Of a DNA stretch of 64,000 nt, positions 26,772-40,393 are shown one piece after another. Each line of letters begins with the position of its first letter. Within the stretch, counting starts at the first letter, position 1. Under the pieces are notes generated by a model, which did not search any database, was not told the DNA's origin, and was given only the letters and a program-made list of their open reading frames with translations. The position numbers and the translations under genes are program-made. The stretch is from Melastoma dodecandrum (lineage: Eukaryota; Streptophyta; Magnoliopsida; Myrtales; Melastomataceae): contig JARUPY010000340.1 of NCBI GenBank assembly GCA_029817715.1, positions 62,001-126,000 on the forward strand. Direction: 5' to 3'.

Positions 26772-28063
26772 AAAGCACGGCTGACTGAGTTTAATCTTCC
26801 TTACAAGGCAGTTCCCAGTGCTGGACTTGAGGTAGATGATACTTTCAAATTGCATACATGACATGATAGCCAGTAGATCTGCCGTTTCATCTGTAACAGA
26901 AGGAAACAGTTCCGAACTCTAATCTTCTTCTGGCATAAGCAGATTGTGATGGAGAAACTGGAACAGGTTGCTCGCTCAATCGGCTCCCCTTTATCGTCAG
27001 GTGTGAGAAAATATCATTACTTAGAGTGCTATGCCAATAAAGAATTATTAAACCTTCATCATTCCGCAGAGACTGTTTCAGCATAGTAATGTTATAATTC
27101 ATCGTAGTTCTCTTATAGTCTCCTTAGATTTAACACCATATAGTGAATGTTAACAATGCCTATCAATGCTACGGTACTCTGGGGAGCCTGCCATTTTAGC
27201 GGACGGTTTCTTTTAAAAACAACTACTTGTGATTAACATAACTCTTAAGTGAGATGTTGGAATTTATAATTTTACAAGCATACTGACTTTCATGCTATAT
27301 TCTGGCCCTGATTTTGTTTCCTTTCTCATTGCAGCTGAAACAATATTCTATAAGGTGAGTCTGGATGAACCTTATGAATCTTGTTCTTCGATGTTTGCAG
27401 CATCTCTGGCTAAGGACATGTGTTTCATTGTTAAGCTGTTTTTTTTTATTAAGCTTATAAAGGAGAAGAAAAAAAAAATCTGGGGTTCGCACAAGCCTTT
27501 TTTTTATTTCAAAGATTTTCCGCTTTACATCCTCCCTTTGGTTAGCTTTTCTTATCTCTGGTTTCAATATGTTCCATTTCTGAAGGTTCCCTTTGAAGAA
27601 CTTCCAGAACTTGTGGCTGGACGTAAAGTGCACATTAGTAGAGGAAATGCATATATGTTGCAATGAATCAGGTGGCTTTTTATGCTTAGTATCATTTGCA
27701 TGCTCTATTATGTTTCACATTTCTCTATGTTTTTGCTAAAGCCGATCTCTTACTTCAGGTGGTTTCACTTGTTGTGACCCAATTCCGCAGTTATCTGTCA
27801 AAGGCTCTCATTTTGACAAATAGGTATTATGGCTTCTTATAGATGAAGACATATAATAATTGTGATTTCCAGAGAACATGTTAGGCTGCATATTGTTTTC
27901 TGTCACGGTTGTATTCACTAGCTCCATAGTATTGGTAAATTCCTGCATTATATCATATTATAGGACAGAGATGAGATATACTTTGGAGGGAATAAAGTTT
28001 GCCTTCTTTTGCAGAAAATGGACCTCTAGTGTTAGAGATCAAGAAAAAGATCGGCTGACCCCC
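26772..28063 (+). pseudogene. Six-exon fragment of a DNA primase large-subunit gene
   Basis: Consecutive exons with good splice sites encode a central piece of the eukaryotic primase large subunit (PRIM2/PriL family), which works with the small subunit and DNA polymerase alpha in the nucleus. Exons: 26772-26831 (LTEFNLPYKAVPS), 26943-27000 (EKLEQVARSIGSPL), 27335-27354 (ETIFYK), 27586-27671 (VPFEELPELVAGRKV), 27759-27823 (VVSLVVTQFRSYLSKALIL), 28015-28063 (KWTSSVRDQEKDRLTP). Phases agree except in the fourth exon, where two extra bases (before GTTGCAATGAATCAG) shift the frame. Upstream and downstream exons, including the iron-sulfur region, are absent. Introns are kept, so this is a DNA-level copy and not a retrocopy. 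Family recognition is from memory of conserved blocks. Confidence 0.82.
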
Positions 28064-28323
28064 GTAAGAGTTCCATTTTGGTGATCCTGTTGCTGTTTTG
28101 ATGAGATGGTTATCTCTTTTTAGCCAACCAACTGTACACTTATTCAACAGTGTCATCTTTTTCACATGTATTGCAGATTGTACAGAAACAGTTGGCCTCC
28201 CCTATCCCCTTCCTTCCTAGGCACACGTCAAAAGCGCGCTTCGAGTGCACTTTGGCGCTTTAACAACGCTGGCTTAAATTGGTTTCTTCTATGCACCTAA
28301 AAAGCTTGCTCAAACTGTTCCAG

Positions 28324-28734
28324 CATGTGCTTCAGCCAAGAACGTTCAACCATAATTGAGAAATTAATGGGTCAAGTAGTACAGATGAACCAGCAGAAGT
28401 TTGCATCCAACGTTATCGAGAAATGCTTGATTTTTGGAACCCCAGCAGAACGCTAGAGTTTCGTAAACGAGATACTTGGCTCCAACAATGATAGCGAGCC
28501 TCTTCAGGTTTGTCACTGAAACAGTTAGCTAAAGCTATCATTATTTCCACTTGAAACATTCCTAACCTTTTTCTTCTGATTCAGGTGATGATGAAAGACC
28601 AGTTTGCAAACTACGTCGTGCATAAAGTGCTTGAAACCTGCGATGAGTGGCAACTCGAACTGGTCCTCAGTCGAATAAAGGTCCATTTGACTGCCCCTAG
28701 GAAGTACACTTACGGGAAACACATAGTTGCCAGG
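28324..28734 (+). pseudogene. Two-exon fragment of a Pumilio (PUF) RNA-binding gene
   Basis: Encodes the C-terminal PUF repeats of a plant Pumilio protein, which binds 3' UTRs of mRNAs. Exon 28324-28507 reads [39 protein letters not shown], an in-frame TAG at 28454-28456, then FVNEILGSNNDSEPLQ. The second exon, from 28585, reads [41 protein letters not shown], after which the sequence is unrelated. The intron at 28508-28584 is kept with GT-AG ends. A few codons are missing near 28336. It lies on the same strand as the primase fragment, 260 bp downstream. Confidence 0.85.
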
Positions 28735-29000
28735 GCATCTACTGGAACGTCCAAGAAGGAATCACCATCTGTGTCAACCCGACGGTCCAGCAGTGTCCCT
28801 CCATTGCAAATTAAAATGAGCTTCCACAATGTCAAATTTCCGTAACAAACCATAAAAAGTTTCTGGTCGCCGCAACTGGTCCTGTTCGGCGTCAAAAGTC
28901 CATCTCGACTTCCCGAGTTCGCTTGACAAGGCAACTGTTTTCAGTTCCACTTTCCAAGGGTTATGCCCAGTGACCCTCTTGTACAGCACCTGCAACGAAA

Positions 29001-30893
29001 TTATTCAGCTTGTTTAGGACTTGCTTCGGCATCTTGGAGAAGAGAAGCTAAACTTGGTTCTCCATTCCAATACAGGGACGAAGATATTTCGGGAATGTCT
29101 ATAAAGAAGCTATTTATTACCTTCGCCAACTGCTTGTAGGATGATGTTGGCATCCACAAGCTCCTCGACCGGCAACTCCAAAGCAATGCATCGACGAGCG
29201 ATAGAATATTCTTACACCTTTGACGACGACTTGCCACGATCCTAAGGTGATCCAGGTTCCTTGATGGGGAGGCACATCTTCTGCTCAGCTCAGGGATGTT
29301 GACAGTCTCCAAACCCAGCCACTGACATCACAAAACTATATCTAAATGAAATTGAGAAGGAAAAGTGTCGAGAACAAGACTGAAGCGACGACGGCGTGCA
29401 TTACCTTGTTTGCTTGTATGGAAATCTCGATCTCCGTTGTCTGATCCAACCGCGACAACAGGGAATTCAAACAGAGAAAGAGGGAGTCATCCACACAAGC
29501 TTTATCAGATAGTTTCAGCACAAACTTTGACAGAAGAGGCTCGTCCACTAAGAACAAAAGAGGAGATCGATGGATCACGTACTTAAGTGACTGTAGTTGC
29601 GGTGACTCGATCCTAATGTCCCATAGATTTGGACAATCATCGATGCAAAACGACTTGAACCCAGGACTGGAAATCTTGATTACCTCTAAAGCGCAACAAT
29701 TTGTTGTAACGAGTTTCTCTAACAGGGAAAATTTGGAAATTGGGTGACCAGGGACAGGAAAACACTCCGATGCCTCCACCTCCTTTAGTTTATAACAATT
29801 CTTCAGTACGAGATTTGTCGACGACGGCCCCATGGGCGAACATGGGGAGCGGAAGTACCGGAAATATGACTTCTTCGTAAGATCAAACTTTCGACCGCCA
29901 TCCCAGTTCAATCTATCGACATTCAAAAATCCAGGGATCCTTAATCGGAGCATCTCGGGGAGATATACCAGCACGAAATCCTCTGCTAAAGGAAATTTGG
30001 CAACTAATTTCATGAGGATATCTTCATCACCGTCATAATAATGGAAATAGAGCCTACGAAGGCTTGGTGCGTCGACTTCAGGACCCAGGTTGAAGGAGCG
30101 GAGTTGGAGAAGTTTTAACTCTGGAAGCCCAGAAATGCTTTGGGGATACAAGGGGGAACGGTGGATCCTCACGTCTTCCAGGAAGTGAAAACAATCAAAG
30201 AGAAGCCGGAGCACTTCGTTGCTAACTTTAACATAAGAAAGAGATAATCTCCGGAGGGTATGATTATGAAACCCTTTTCCCACTACGAACTCGTCGATCT
30301 GGCAGAATTTCAATACCAAAACAGTCAAGGACGAGGAAGCGAATTTTGACACAGGCATATTGAAACTCGGCAGGGAAAGCACATCATTGTAGAGGCATAA
30401 GGTCAGTTCCCTCACTTGTCTGTCCAAGACAAGGTCGAGGAAAACGTTCAGTGAAGGACAAATACGACAGCTGTAGCTCAGAGAAAGCTCGACTCTGGGA
30501 ATGCACGTTTCATCGCTTTGCAGGGAGCGGAGTGCAAAGTCCATGAATCCCATGCGGGCGTCTTCACAATCCTCAGTGTTTCATTTCTGAACCCCACAAG
30601 GGAAGGATATGCAAGGGACGGATATCTATTCGCTCAGGAAAGTAGGCATCCAAAGCAAGATCCAGGCAACTCACGCCGGCGTCTCCACAAAGCATAAACT
30701 TGAAATCCCAGAAGGGAAAGGAGTCGCAAACGCTGAGCCAACTCTTGGAAAGCACCCTTGTCCTAACGACATCATGTGTCGGAAGAAAGGACAGTATAGT
30801 GTGGATTAAGGGTTCCGGTAGCTGGGATATCCGATCCATCAGAGAGTACCGCCGACGGCTTGAAGATTGGAGTTGGAGAGGAGGAGGATGCAA
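29001..30893 (-). pseudogene. F-box/LRR (FBD-type) gene with a frame break
   Basis: Substrate-recognition subunit of an SCF E3 ligase, by family. The first segment (start at 30893 or, more typically, at MDRISQLPEP near 30839) carries the F-box: LPEPLIHTILSFLPTHDVVR, TRVLSKSWLSVC. The second segment, 29405-30553, carries leucine-rich repeats (LRRLSLSYVKVSNEVLRLL, LKLLQLRSF, LLEKLVTTNC, FCIDDCPNLWDI). A further exon starts near 29322 after TGATGTCAG (LDHLRIVAS, SLVDALLWSC) and ends at a stop at 29001-29003. Between 30553 and 30590 the frame changes by one base and TGA occurs, with no room for an intron. An extra minus-strand piece at 28774-28995 (KRVTGHNPWKVELKTV) may be a further exon. Probably a pseudogene unless the frame break is a sequence error. 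Confidence 0.75.
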
Positions 30894-31016
30894 CCAATTA
30901 CCCTAAAAGCCATTCATTCATTCATTATATATAGAAAGATTTTTTATTTTGTATTATTAAATTATGTTTTCTTATCGAGTGTTTTATTGAGTTAATACCC
31001 ACCACCAATCCAAAGT

Positions 31017-32220
<1,204 letters not shown>

Positions 32221-32455
32221 CGAGGCATTCATTGCATTTCTTCTCCAATAGGTGTGACTCATCAGTTGCCTTATTAAAGAGGCACTTACTGTTATTCATC
32301 ATTTAAAAGAGGCACTTACTGTTATTCATCATTTAAAGTCATTACATCGATTGGATGTTTCACACCCTTTCATTATGTATAAATTGATGTATGCTTCAAT
32401 ATAATTGGTAGTCTGACCACTTCCTATTATCTGTCGTCTTCTCATTCTGTTTTCA
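32221..32455 (+). repeat. 5' LTR of the copia element
   Basis: Matches 37746-37945 through GAGGCATTCATTGCA, TTGCCTTATTAAAGAGGCAC and TTTCATTATGTATAAATTGA. It contains an extra direct copy of a 31-bp unit (AAAGAGGCACTTACTGTTAT and on, about 32275-32337) that is single in the 3' LTR. It is followed at 32456 by TGGCATCCAAAGCC, close to the tRNA-Met-type site TGGTATCAGAGCC and also the start of the gag-like frame. Confidence 0.8.
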
Positions 32456-35400
32456 TGGCATCCAAAGCCACAATAATCGATCCTCCAGCCCCTCCCTCTT
32501 CCAACGAACGTTCCTTGTCTACTCCACCCAATATTTCTACAGCTCCTGAAGCCCCTCCTCAGATTGATTCACCGATCTTTCCCCCACCACCCCTGGTCTC
32601 GACGGTGATAAATATTGTCACCGTAAAGCTTTTCTCAGACACGTATCCTCTTTGGTTATCTTTAATTCCTTCGTACCTTATATCGGTAGACCTCTTCTCT
32701 TATGTTGATGGCACCATCCAACAACCACCACCTGAGCTTACTGCTGCCAATGATCTACTCATACCCAATCCTCAATATCTTCACTAGCTCAAACTTAACC
32801 ACTCCATCCGCGCTGCCCTTCTTACGACCATGACCCCCGAGATTATGCTCGAAGTCTATGACGTCCTTCCGACGTATGATATCGGTCCACTATTCGGCGC
32901 CGTTTCCTACAGAGTACAATGGCTCGTGAGCTTGAGCTTCGTGATCGCCTCCTCACCTTGCGCCTCACCAACCAGTCGATGGAATCATACTTAAGGGACA
33001 TCAAATCCATTGCTGATCAATTAGCGGCGATTGGCAAGTCTATTCCTGTGTCAGAGTTGGTCTTATACACTCTCCAAGGTCTTCCCCGTTCATACGACAT
33101 GCTAGGCACCACATTCTCTTATGCTACCTCCGATGCTTCTTTCGATCAAGTTCGAGCCAACCTCTTGAATTTTGAGCAACGCTTGAAACATATTGCGAAT
33201 GACCCTTCTGACATATCCACCACTGCCTTATACAGCTCTGCTCCATCATTCAGGTCGAAAGGACGGGCGTCCTATTGCACTTCATGTAGACGTTCTCAAC
33301 ATCTTGGCCGTCTACCCACACCAAACCAGTCCCCCCTTTCTATGCCTCGCCCAGACTTACCTCCCAACCGTCGAACTTTCGGGAATTCCATTCCTTGCCC
33401 ACTGCTTCGGGGCTTACTCGTGCGATGATCTGCCAAATATGCGACAAACGTGGCCACGTCGCTGTCACTTGCCTCCACCACTACAATCACACCCTTGCTG
33501 ATGTTCCTGAGGCACTTGCAGAGCTTACCATTACCGATTTCGCGTCCAATCTCTGGTATCCCGACTCAGGTGCGACTCACCACATGACTCATGCTCCGGG
33601 TATGCTCTCTTCTCTTCGCCCTTATGATGGTTCCACCATAGTTTTTGTTGGCAACGGTCAGTTCCTGCCAATTTCTGGCATTGGACAAGTCCGAATCTCC
33701 ACTCCCATCGGCTCTCTCTCTGGTTGATGTGCTATGTGTTCTCGATCTCAAGCACAACCTTTTGTCTATCAAGAAGCTTTGTCTTGACAATGATTCTCTC
33801 GTCGTATTTGATACATCGTCTTTCCTTATCAAGGATCGCCGAACGGGAAGCACTCTCCTGCACCAACAGACTGATCACCCGTTATATCCGGTTCGACTTG
33901 CTCCCCCTCTATCACCCACAGCTCTTATTATGACCAGTGCACCAGTTTGGCATGCCCGACTTGGCTATCCCCACCCGGATGTGCTTCGTCATCTTCAACA
34001 GGCAAAGTTGTTGTCAGTCTCATCTACGTCTGACATGTACCCACCATGTCTTGCGTGCGCTTTGGGAAAATCACAATGCTTATCATTTTCGACATCAACC
34101 AATTGGGCATCTGCTCCATTTGAGAAACTTCACTCTGATGTATGGAGATCCCAAATTCAGTCGAATTTCGGTTTTCAATACTATGTCTTATTCATCGACG
34201 ATTATAGTCGATTTAGTTGGCTATTTCTATTGCGCCAGAAGTCAAAAGTATATGAGTGTTTTCACCCACCTATATAATCAAATTTCTACTCAATTCTCGG
34301 CTAAGATCAAGACTTTGCAATGCGATGGTGGTGGGCAATTCATCAACTCTGCCCTCCGATTGTTCATCTCAGAACATGGCATCTGTCTTCAAGTCGCCTG
34401 CCCCTACACCCCCGAACAAAATGGAGTGGTTGAACGACGTCACCGCTACCTTGCTAACCTTGTTCACACCGTCCTCATTTAGTCCTCTTTACCTCTCACC
34501 TTCTGGGCAGACGCGGTTCTGACAGCCAATTATTTGATTAACGCTTGCCTTCTGCCGCCATCAAATTCCAAATTCCCTATTACCTATTATATCGCTATCC
34601 CCCTGACCTCTCTCCATTACGCCCTTTTGGTTGCCTTTGTTATCCTTACCTTGGCCATCTCTCCCGTCACAAACTCTCCCCCCGCTCCTCTCCTTGTGTA
34701 TTCCTTGGTTATTTCGACCAACACAAGGGATACAAATGTTTCGACCCGCTCTCCGGAAAACTTCACGTCAGTCGACATGTTCGTTTTTAGGAACAAATTT
34801 TCCCGTATAAAGATCTTGTTCCTTCCTCTTCCGGCAACACCACATCTTCCCCTCCCCTACTCATGGTCCCCTTGCTTTATCCCCGCCTTGCTCCGGTATC
34901 TCATCCCTCACCACCATCTACCTCATCTGTGGTACCACCCTCTCCTACTCTGTCAACTCGGGCACTCTGCTCTGACTCCATCCCGACTGCTCCCCCCACG
35001 CTCACTTTGCTCCCCTTGTGACATGGCATGATCACATGTACCCGCGACGGTACCCGAAAGCCTCGCACCATTGTAAGTTTACACAATACAGCACACCCAC
35101 CCACCTCTTCCTACTTCTTATCGTCTCGTGTTGGCAAACCCTGATTGGAAAGCAGCAATGGATGAAGTGTTTCATTCCCTTCTTTCTAATGAGACATGGG
35201 TTCTTGTACCCTGTCATGTCTCTCAAAACTTGGTTGGCTGCAAGTGGTTGTTCAAGTTAAAGTTGGGTGCCGATGGAAACATTGATCGGCACAAGGCACG
35301 CCTCGTGGCACAGGGATTTCATCAACAGCCGGGATTGGACATCACCGAGACCTTCAGCCCTGTCATCAAGCCTACTACCATTCGGCCTGTTCTTACGTTG

Positions 35401-36099
35401 GCCGTGTCTTCTCGTTGGCACTTTCGCCAACTACATGTTCGAAATGCTTTTCTTCATGGGCACATCAATGAAGCAATATTCAATCGCCAGCCTCCTGGAT
35501 ATGTCCATCCGTTGTATCCAGATCATATTTGTCTTCTTCACAAGTCCTTGTATGGCATCAAGCAAGCGCCCCGTGCATGGTTCAACCGTTTTGCCACGGT
35601 ACTACTTTCTCTCGGCTTTCATCAGTGCAGTTCTGACACATCACTTTTCATCTTTCAACGGGACAGAGTCACTATGTTGCTGTTACTATATGTTGATGAC
35701 ATCCTGTTTGCCGGTTCCGACCCAAGGCTCATGGATCGTACTGTCGTCTCCCTATCTGAGCAGTTTGCCATGAAAGATCTCGGCTTCCCTTCCGCCTTTT
35801 TCTCTCCAAAGGGCATTATGTTCAACGACTCATTCAACATCGTGGCATGGAGAATTCGAATCCCACGAAGACTCCACTGTCTCCGAAATTTTACCCTTCA
35901 GCCGAGGGAGAGTCACTAGCAGACCCTATGCCCTTCCGCGCGTTAATTGGTTCGTTGCAATACCTAACGCTCACACGGCCTGACATTACGTACTCCGTCA
36001 ACCAGCTCAGTCAGTTTATTCAGTGTCCGACAGTAGTTCACTTGCAAGCTGCTCATCGTATCCTCCGGTACTTGAACGGGACAGCTGCATTGGGTCTTC

Positions 36100-37227
36100 T
36101 GATCGCTAAATTCGCATACCGCAAGTATACGGATTGCAACAAGTAATATAGAAATGAGTAGAGTTATCGTTCCCACGAGGATAACAATTAAAATCCTTTA
36201 GCATACACAATTGCAATTTTTATGTAGCCAAGCAATTAGGAAAGAATGAGTTTTTAAATCTGAAAATTAAACTAGTAAGAAATAAATATCAAAGCAAAGA
36301 ATCGAAATTCAATAGACGGAAAAGCCTAGGATCAAGTATCCCCTCCTTGTTTCGTTAAACCCCTTCACTCGTTTATCCCAAATTTATACTAATTCTGTTT
36401 ACTAACCGGATTCTTATGTCGCTAAGTGCCTCTCCCGAGTTTACAAAGGATTATTCTAAACCACCATAAACCTATATCCCTATAGTGAATTACGAAGGCC
36501 AGAACACATTAAGATTCAATCCTTTATTGGTTACCTAGAAGTATATCTCCCGATACTACTTACTAGCCAATTCACTCCCGCGATATTAACCAAGGCTATT
36601 TCGTTCCCGTTCTCTCCAAAATTCCTCTTCAGAGTTTAATTTAAGATAACAAATCAATACAATTCGTTGATCAAACAAATTACATGCGTTAAGATCAAAC
36701 GAAATAAATAAACATCCAAAGTACGAATTTGTTCTAAACGAGTTCAAGAAATTCAACTACGCAATTTGGTTCAACATAATCCTAGTAAAGAAAGTTTAGC
36801 CAATCATCGTTTTCAAGACACAATTCAAAGAAAAGAAAAGCATCCTAAACAATAATCTAACTCCCTTCTTCTCCCTCGTCGAAGTCCTTTTTTTCTAGCC
36901 TAAGGAACAAAATCCTTTTATAGTCCTAAAAAAATAAACCCCATAGAATCTCTGAAAATCTGGGATAAAATCTTTTTTCTCTTCAATTAGTCCTCCTCCC
37001 ACGTGTAACCTTCAAGTCTTTTCCCTTGCACAGAATCTTTATAGATACGCCAAAATCTTCTTGTTTTCATTTTTAATCTGAAATAAACATAAAATTCGGC
37101 AGTATCCAAATTCTCGAGAGTAATGTAAATTAATAAGAAATAATATGCAATAAACGAGATATTTTACAAATCTAACAAATTCTAGGTATGAAACTGACAT
37201 AAAAACTCTACTTTCATAGAGTTATCA
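36100..37227. mobile_element. Solo-LTR-like insertion inside the copia RNase H domain
   Basis: A 1,128-bp non-coding insertion that begins TGATCGCTAAATTCGC and ends AGAGTTATCA (inverted TGAT...ATCA), flanked by TCTTC at 36095-36099 and 37228-37232. Removing it with one TCTTC copy restores the copia frame exactly, ALGLPLNAIDTSRLITYADA. TG...CA ends, a 5-bp duplication and no coding capacity are what a solo LTR leaves behind. The internal motif GCAAGTATACGG...TATCGTTCCCACGAGGAT is one I have seen often in plant repeats, but I cannot name the parent family. Confidence 0.85.
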
Positions 37228-37745
37228 TCTTCCTCTTAACGCCATTGACACTAGTCGCCTGATTACATATGCTGATGCTGATTGGGCTGCCTGCCCCACA
37301 ACGGGTCGATCCCCCACCGGCTATGCGGTCTATCTCGATAACCCTATCATTTCCTGGTGCTCTAAGAAACAACCCAGGATGGCCCGTAGCTCAACTGAAG
37401 CGGAGTATCGAGCCATGGCATATGCGGTTGCTGAAACAAATTGGCTAGCCTCTTTGGCTCGCGAGCTTCACATTCCCCTTTGTCGGCCTTTACTCGTGTT
37501 GCGACAACCTTGGTGCTACCTACTTGGCTACAACCCCGATTCAACATAATCGTACCAAGCATGTGAATTTTGATTACCATTTTGTCCGTGAGCAGGTTCA
37601 GTCTGGTGATGTCCTCATCAAGTATGTACTTACGAAAAACCAATGTGCTGACATCCTTACCAAAAACCTTGGTTGTGCCTCTTTTGCTGCTCAACGCTCC
37701 AATCTCACGCTCCGGTATGAACATGAGCTTGCGGCGGCGTAATAA

Positions 37746-37945
37746 TGAGGCATTCATTGCATGTCTTCTCCAATCGGTGTATCAGTTGCCTTATTAAAGA
37801 GGCACTTACTGTTATTCATCATTTAAAGTCATTACATCGATTGGATGCTTCGCACCCTTTCATTATGTATAAATTGATGTATGCTTCAGTACAATTGGTA
37901 GTCTGAGCACTTCCTATTATCTTTCTTCTTCTCATTCTGTTATCA
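37746..37945 (+). repeat. 3' LTR of the copia element
   Basis: Begins TGAGGCATTCATTGCATG, ends CATTCTGTTATCA, and matches the 5' LTR apart from scattered substitutions and the missing 31-bp duplicate. It follows the end of the RNase H domain at 37740. Confidence 0.8.
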
Positions 37946-38561
37946 AGCTATACTTCTCTCAAGCCATCAACTAGGACTCATTGGAGAGGGTAAGTTTGCC
38001 ACGGATGAGGACTAGGGATTCAAGATCATCGATGGCCTGGCCGACAGGGCTCGAGGGAGTGCTATGGATGGTCTAGGGGGACGCTGCAATGGGAGATGCG
38101 GGAAGTGTTGTTAATTTCAATGTGACACGGGATGATAATGCCAAAAGGAATCTATAATAATGATACGATGCAAACAAATGCAAGCATTAACATGAAATGA
38201 GTAGTGATTAATAATACAATCAGGCGGTGATGGAAGGGCAGATGAAAAATCCAATTCTAGCTGGTTGGCTTCGCCGCCAGCTTGGCCTTGAAGTGAGCTA
38301 CCAGCTTGTCTTTGTCAGGCAGGTGTGGCATCACGATGGGCGATCTCCTCAAGTTCTCCACCCACTCCCACAGGGCTGGGAACTTCTCCTCTGTCAGGAC
38401 GGGTACCCCAGTCACCTCCTCCCCGATCAACACAAGCCAGTGTGCCGGGGTGCTCGAGACGATGTTGACGTACCCAACACTGCCTCCCCCGAAGAACTTC
38501 TCGTCGCCTTCCTTGAGATGAGCTTCGAGCTTCCCCAGCACCTCCTTTGCTTCCGCGAAAG

Positions 38562-38975
38562 TGATGCGCGTCTTTCCGTCCCACACGCACCGAAACTCCT
38601 CGACGCAAGAAAACACTCACTGGACGCCGATCAACCCCCCATTCATTGGATAAGGACGCTTAACAACCCGACAGCCAAACGTACACATTCCCTCCATTTC
38701 CACTACCACGACACCCCTTCCTAACAACTTACTCCCGTAACAACCTCCTCCCTCCTACGCCTGCCACCTGCTACTTAAAGACAGCCAACGTCTCAGCTGC
38801 TTTGTGGGCTCGGTTCCTAGTAGACCGACACTCAGCCCACACAGTCCTTATTTACAACCCAGTCATATATTTACAACCCAACCCCAGCCCATCTCCTCAT
38901 GACCCGACTTCTAACTGTCATTAATAGCCTTCGGCTCCCACTCTTTTTTCTGCCTTCTTCCCCTGCCCTGCATCA
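38562..38975 (-). repeat. 3' LTR (element orientation) of the chromovirus
   Basis: Direct copy of 43586-44002, from TGATGCGCGTCTTTCC to CCCTGCATCA. Adjoins the polypurine tract at 38976. Confidence 0.93.
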
Positions 38976-39041
38976 AGCCACCCCCCTTAAAGCACACTTG
39001 TCCTCGAGTGTGCAATGAGGGTAACGCTTCTCAAAGTCGTA

Positions 39042-40366
39042 CTAGTACTCCCACGTGGCGTCATCGATGGACCCTGCCGACCATTCCACCAGGACCATTG
39101 TGGCTGCTCTGTTGCCTCGTTTAACCATCTTCCTGCCAAGAATAGCAACTGGAATGCGGGATGGAACGGCACAGAAGCTGGGAAGGTCTGGTAACACCCT
39201 TGAAAAGCTTGACACACCTGCCCGCAACTTGGAGACGTGAAAAGTGGGATGAACCGCGACACCATCCGGTAATTTTAGTCGATATGCAACCTTGCCCACC
39301 TTGTCCATCACTTGATAAGGGCCGTAGTAAAGAGGAGCAAGCTTATGAGCTGAACGACGAGCCACACTATGCTGCCTATAGGTCTGCAATTTCACGTAAA
39401 CCCAGTCACCGATAAGGAACTCCCTTTCTGAACGATGCTGATCGGCCATTTGTTTCATCCGATGTTGGGCGCGATCCAAGTTGAACCGGAGGATGCGGAG
39501 CATAGCTTCACGATCTCTTAATATCCCATCTACTGCAGCCACCTTGCTATCATTGCCAAAATAAGGCAAATGGATGGGTGGAGGATACCTATATAGTGCT
39601 TCAAAGGGCTCACTTGGATTGCGGAATGGTACGAGGTGTTATACCACCATTCCGCCAACGAAAGCCATTTATACCAATCTTTGGGGCAATCTCCGACCAT
39701 GCAGCGAAGGTACGTTTCTAGATAGCGATTCACCACCTCCGTTTGGCCGTCCGTTTGCGGATGGTAAGCCGAAGAGAGATGCAGCTCCACTCCTTGGAGG
39801 CGGAATAGGTCCTGCCAGAACCGGCTAAGGAAAACCGCGTCACGGTCGCTCACTATCGTTGAAGGTGACCCATGTAACTTGAACACTTGGTCAAGAAATG
39901 CCTGAGCAACCGAGTTAGCCGAATAAGGATGAGATAGACCTAGGAAATGGCTGTATTTGGTCAAGCGGTCCACCACCACTAATATCACTTCCTTACCCTG
40001 CGATTTAGGTAACCCATCGATGAAATCCGTCGAGATATCTTGCCACACTCCTACCGGAATAGGTAACGGCTGCAGAAGCCCAGGAGAGGCCGCGTTGTCA
40101 TACTTGCAACGAATACAAACATCACAGGTGCGCATGAAGTTTCTGACATCCTTATGAATACCTTTCCAGAAGAACAACCCAGCTACTCGTTTCGTTGTCG
40201 CTAATACGCCCGAATGGCCACCCATCGAGCCGCTGTGAAAGGTATGGATGACCTTCCTGCGAACCTCTGCATTTCTGCCCACTACAATGCGGCTCCCCTT
40301 TTTTAACAATGATTGATGCCACTTAAAGGCACGGGATGTCAGTGTGCCTTCGCGAAGCCCCTGCAT
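39042..40366 (-). pseudogene. Chromovirus integrase and chromodomain, frameshifted
   Basis: Continues the polyprotein after the stop at 40394. The zinc-binding HHCC module (HTFHSGSMGGHSG, then CDVCIRCK) precedes the catalytic core with Asp in STDFIDGLP, Asp in VSDRDAVFL and Glu in GQTEVVNRYLE. One base is lost near 39603-39608 (after IQVSP), moving the rest into the frame of 39042-39569: HLPYFGNDSK, VGDWVYVKLQ-like GDWVYVKLQTYRQ, YYGPYQVMDKVGKVAYRLKL, HPTFHVSKLR. It ends with a chromodomain, ILGRKMVKRGNRAATMVLV then EWSAGSIDDATWEY. Confidence 0.9.
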
Positions 40367-40393
40367 TATTCGCTGCAGTTCCTGATCTTCTTC

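Larger units (their letters stand above)
32221..37945 (+). mobile_element. Degraded Ty1/copia retrotransposon with two LTRs and a nested insertion
   Basis: A plus-strand copia element broken by many stops and shifts. The gag-like start is MASKATIIDPPAPPS (32456). Protease region YPDSGATHHMTHAPGM is near 33556. Pre-integrase and integrase follow: HARLGYPHPDVLRHL near 33950, FEKLHSDVW near 34119, YVLFIDDYSRFSWLF near 34181, CDGGGQF, TPEQNGVVERRH near 34408. RT is best kept at 35128-35919: GCKWLFKLKLGADG, RLVAQGFHQQPGLD, SLYGIKQAPRAW, LLLYVDDILFAGSD. RNase H resumes after the insertion: LITYADADWAAC, SSTEAEYRAMA. LTRs at 32221-32455 and 37746-37945 are similar in sequence. GCTATA occurs on both outer flanks (32211, 37947), but not flush with TG...CA ends, so the target site is uncertain. 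Confidence 0.9.
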
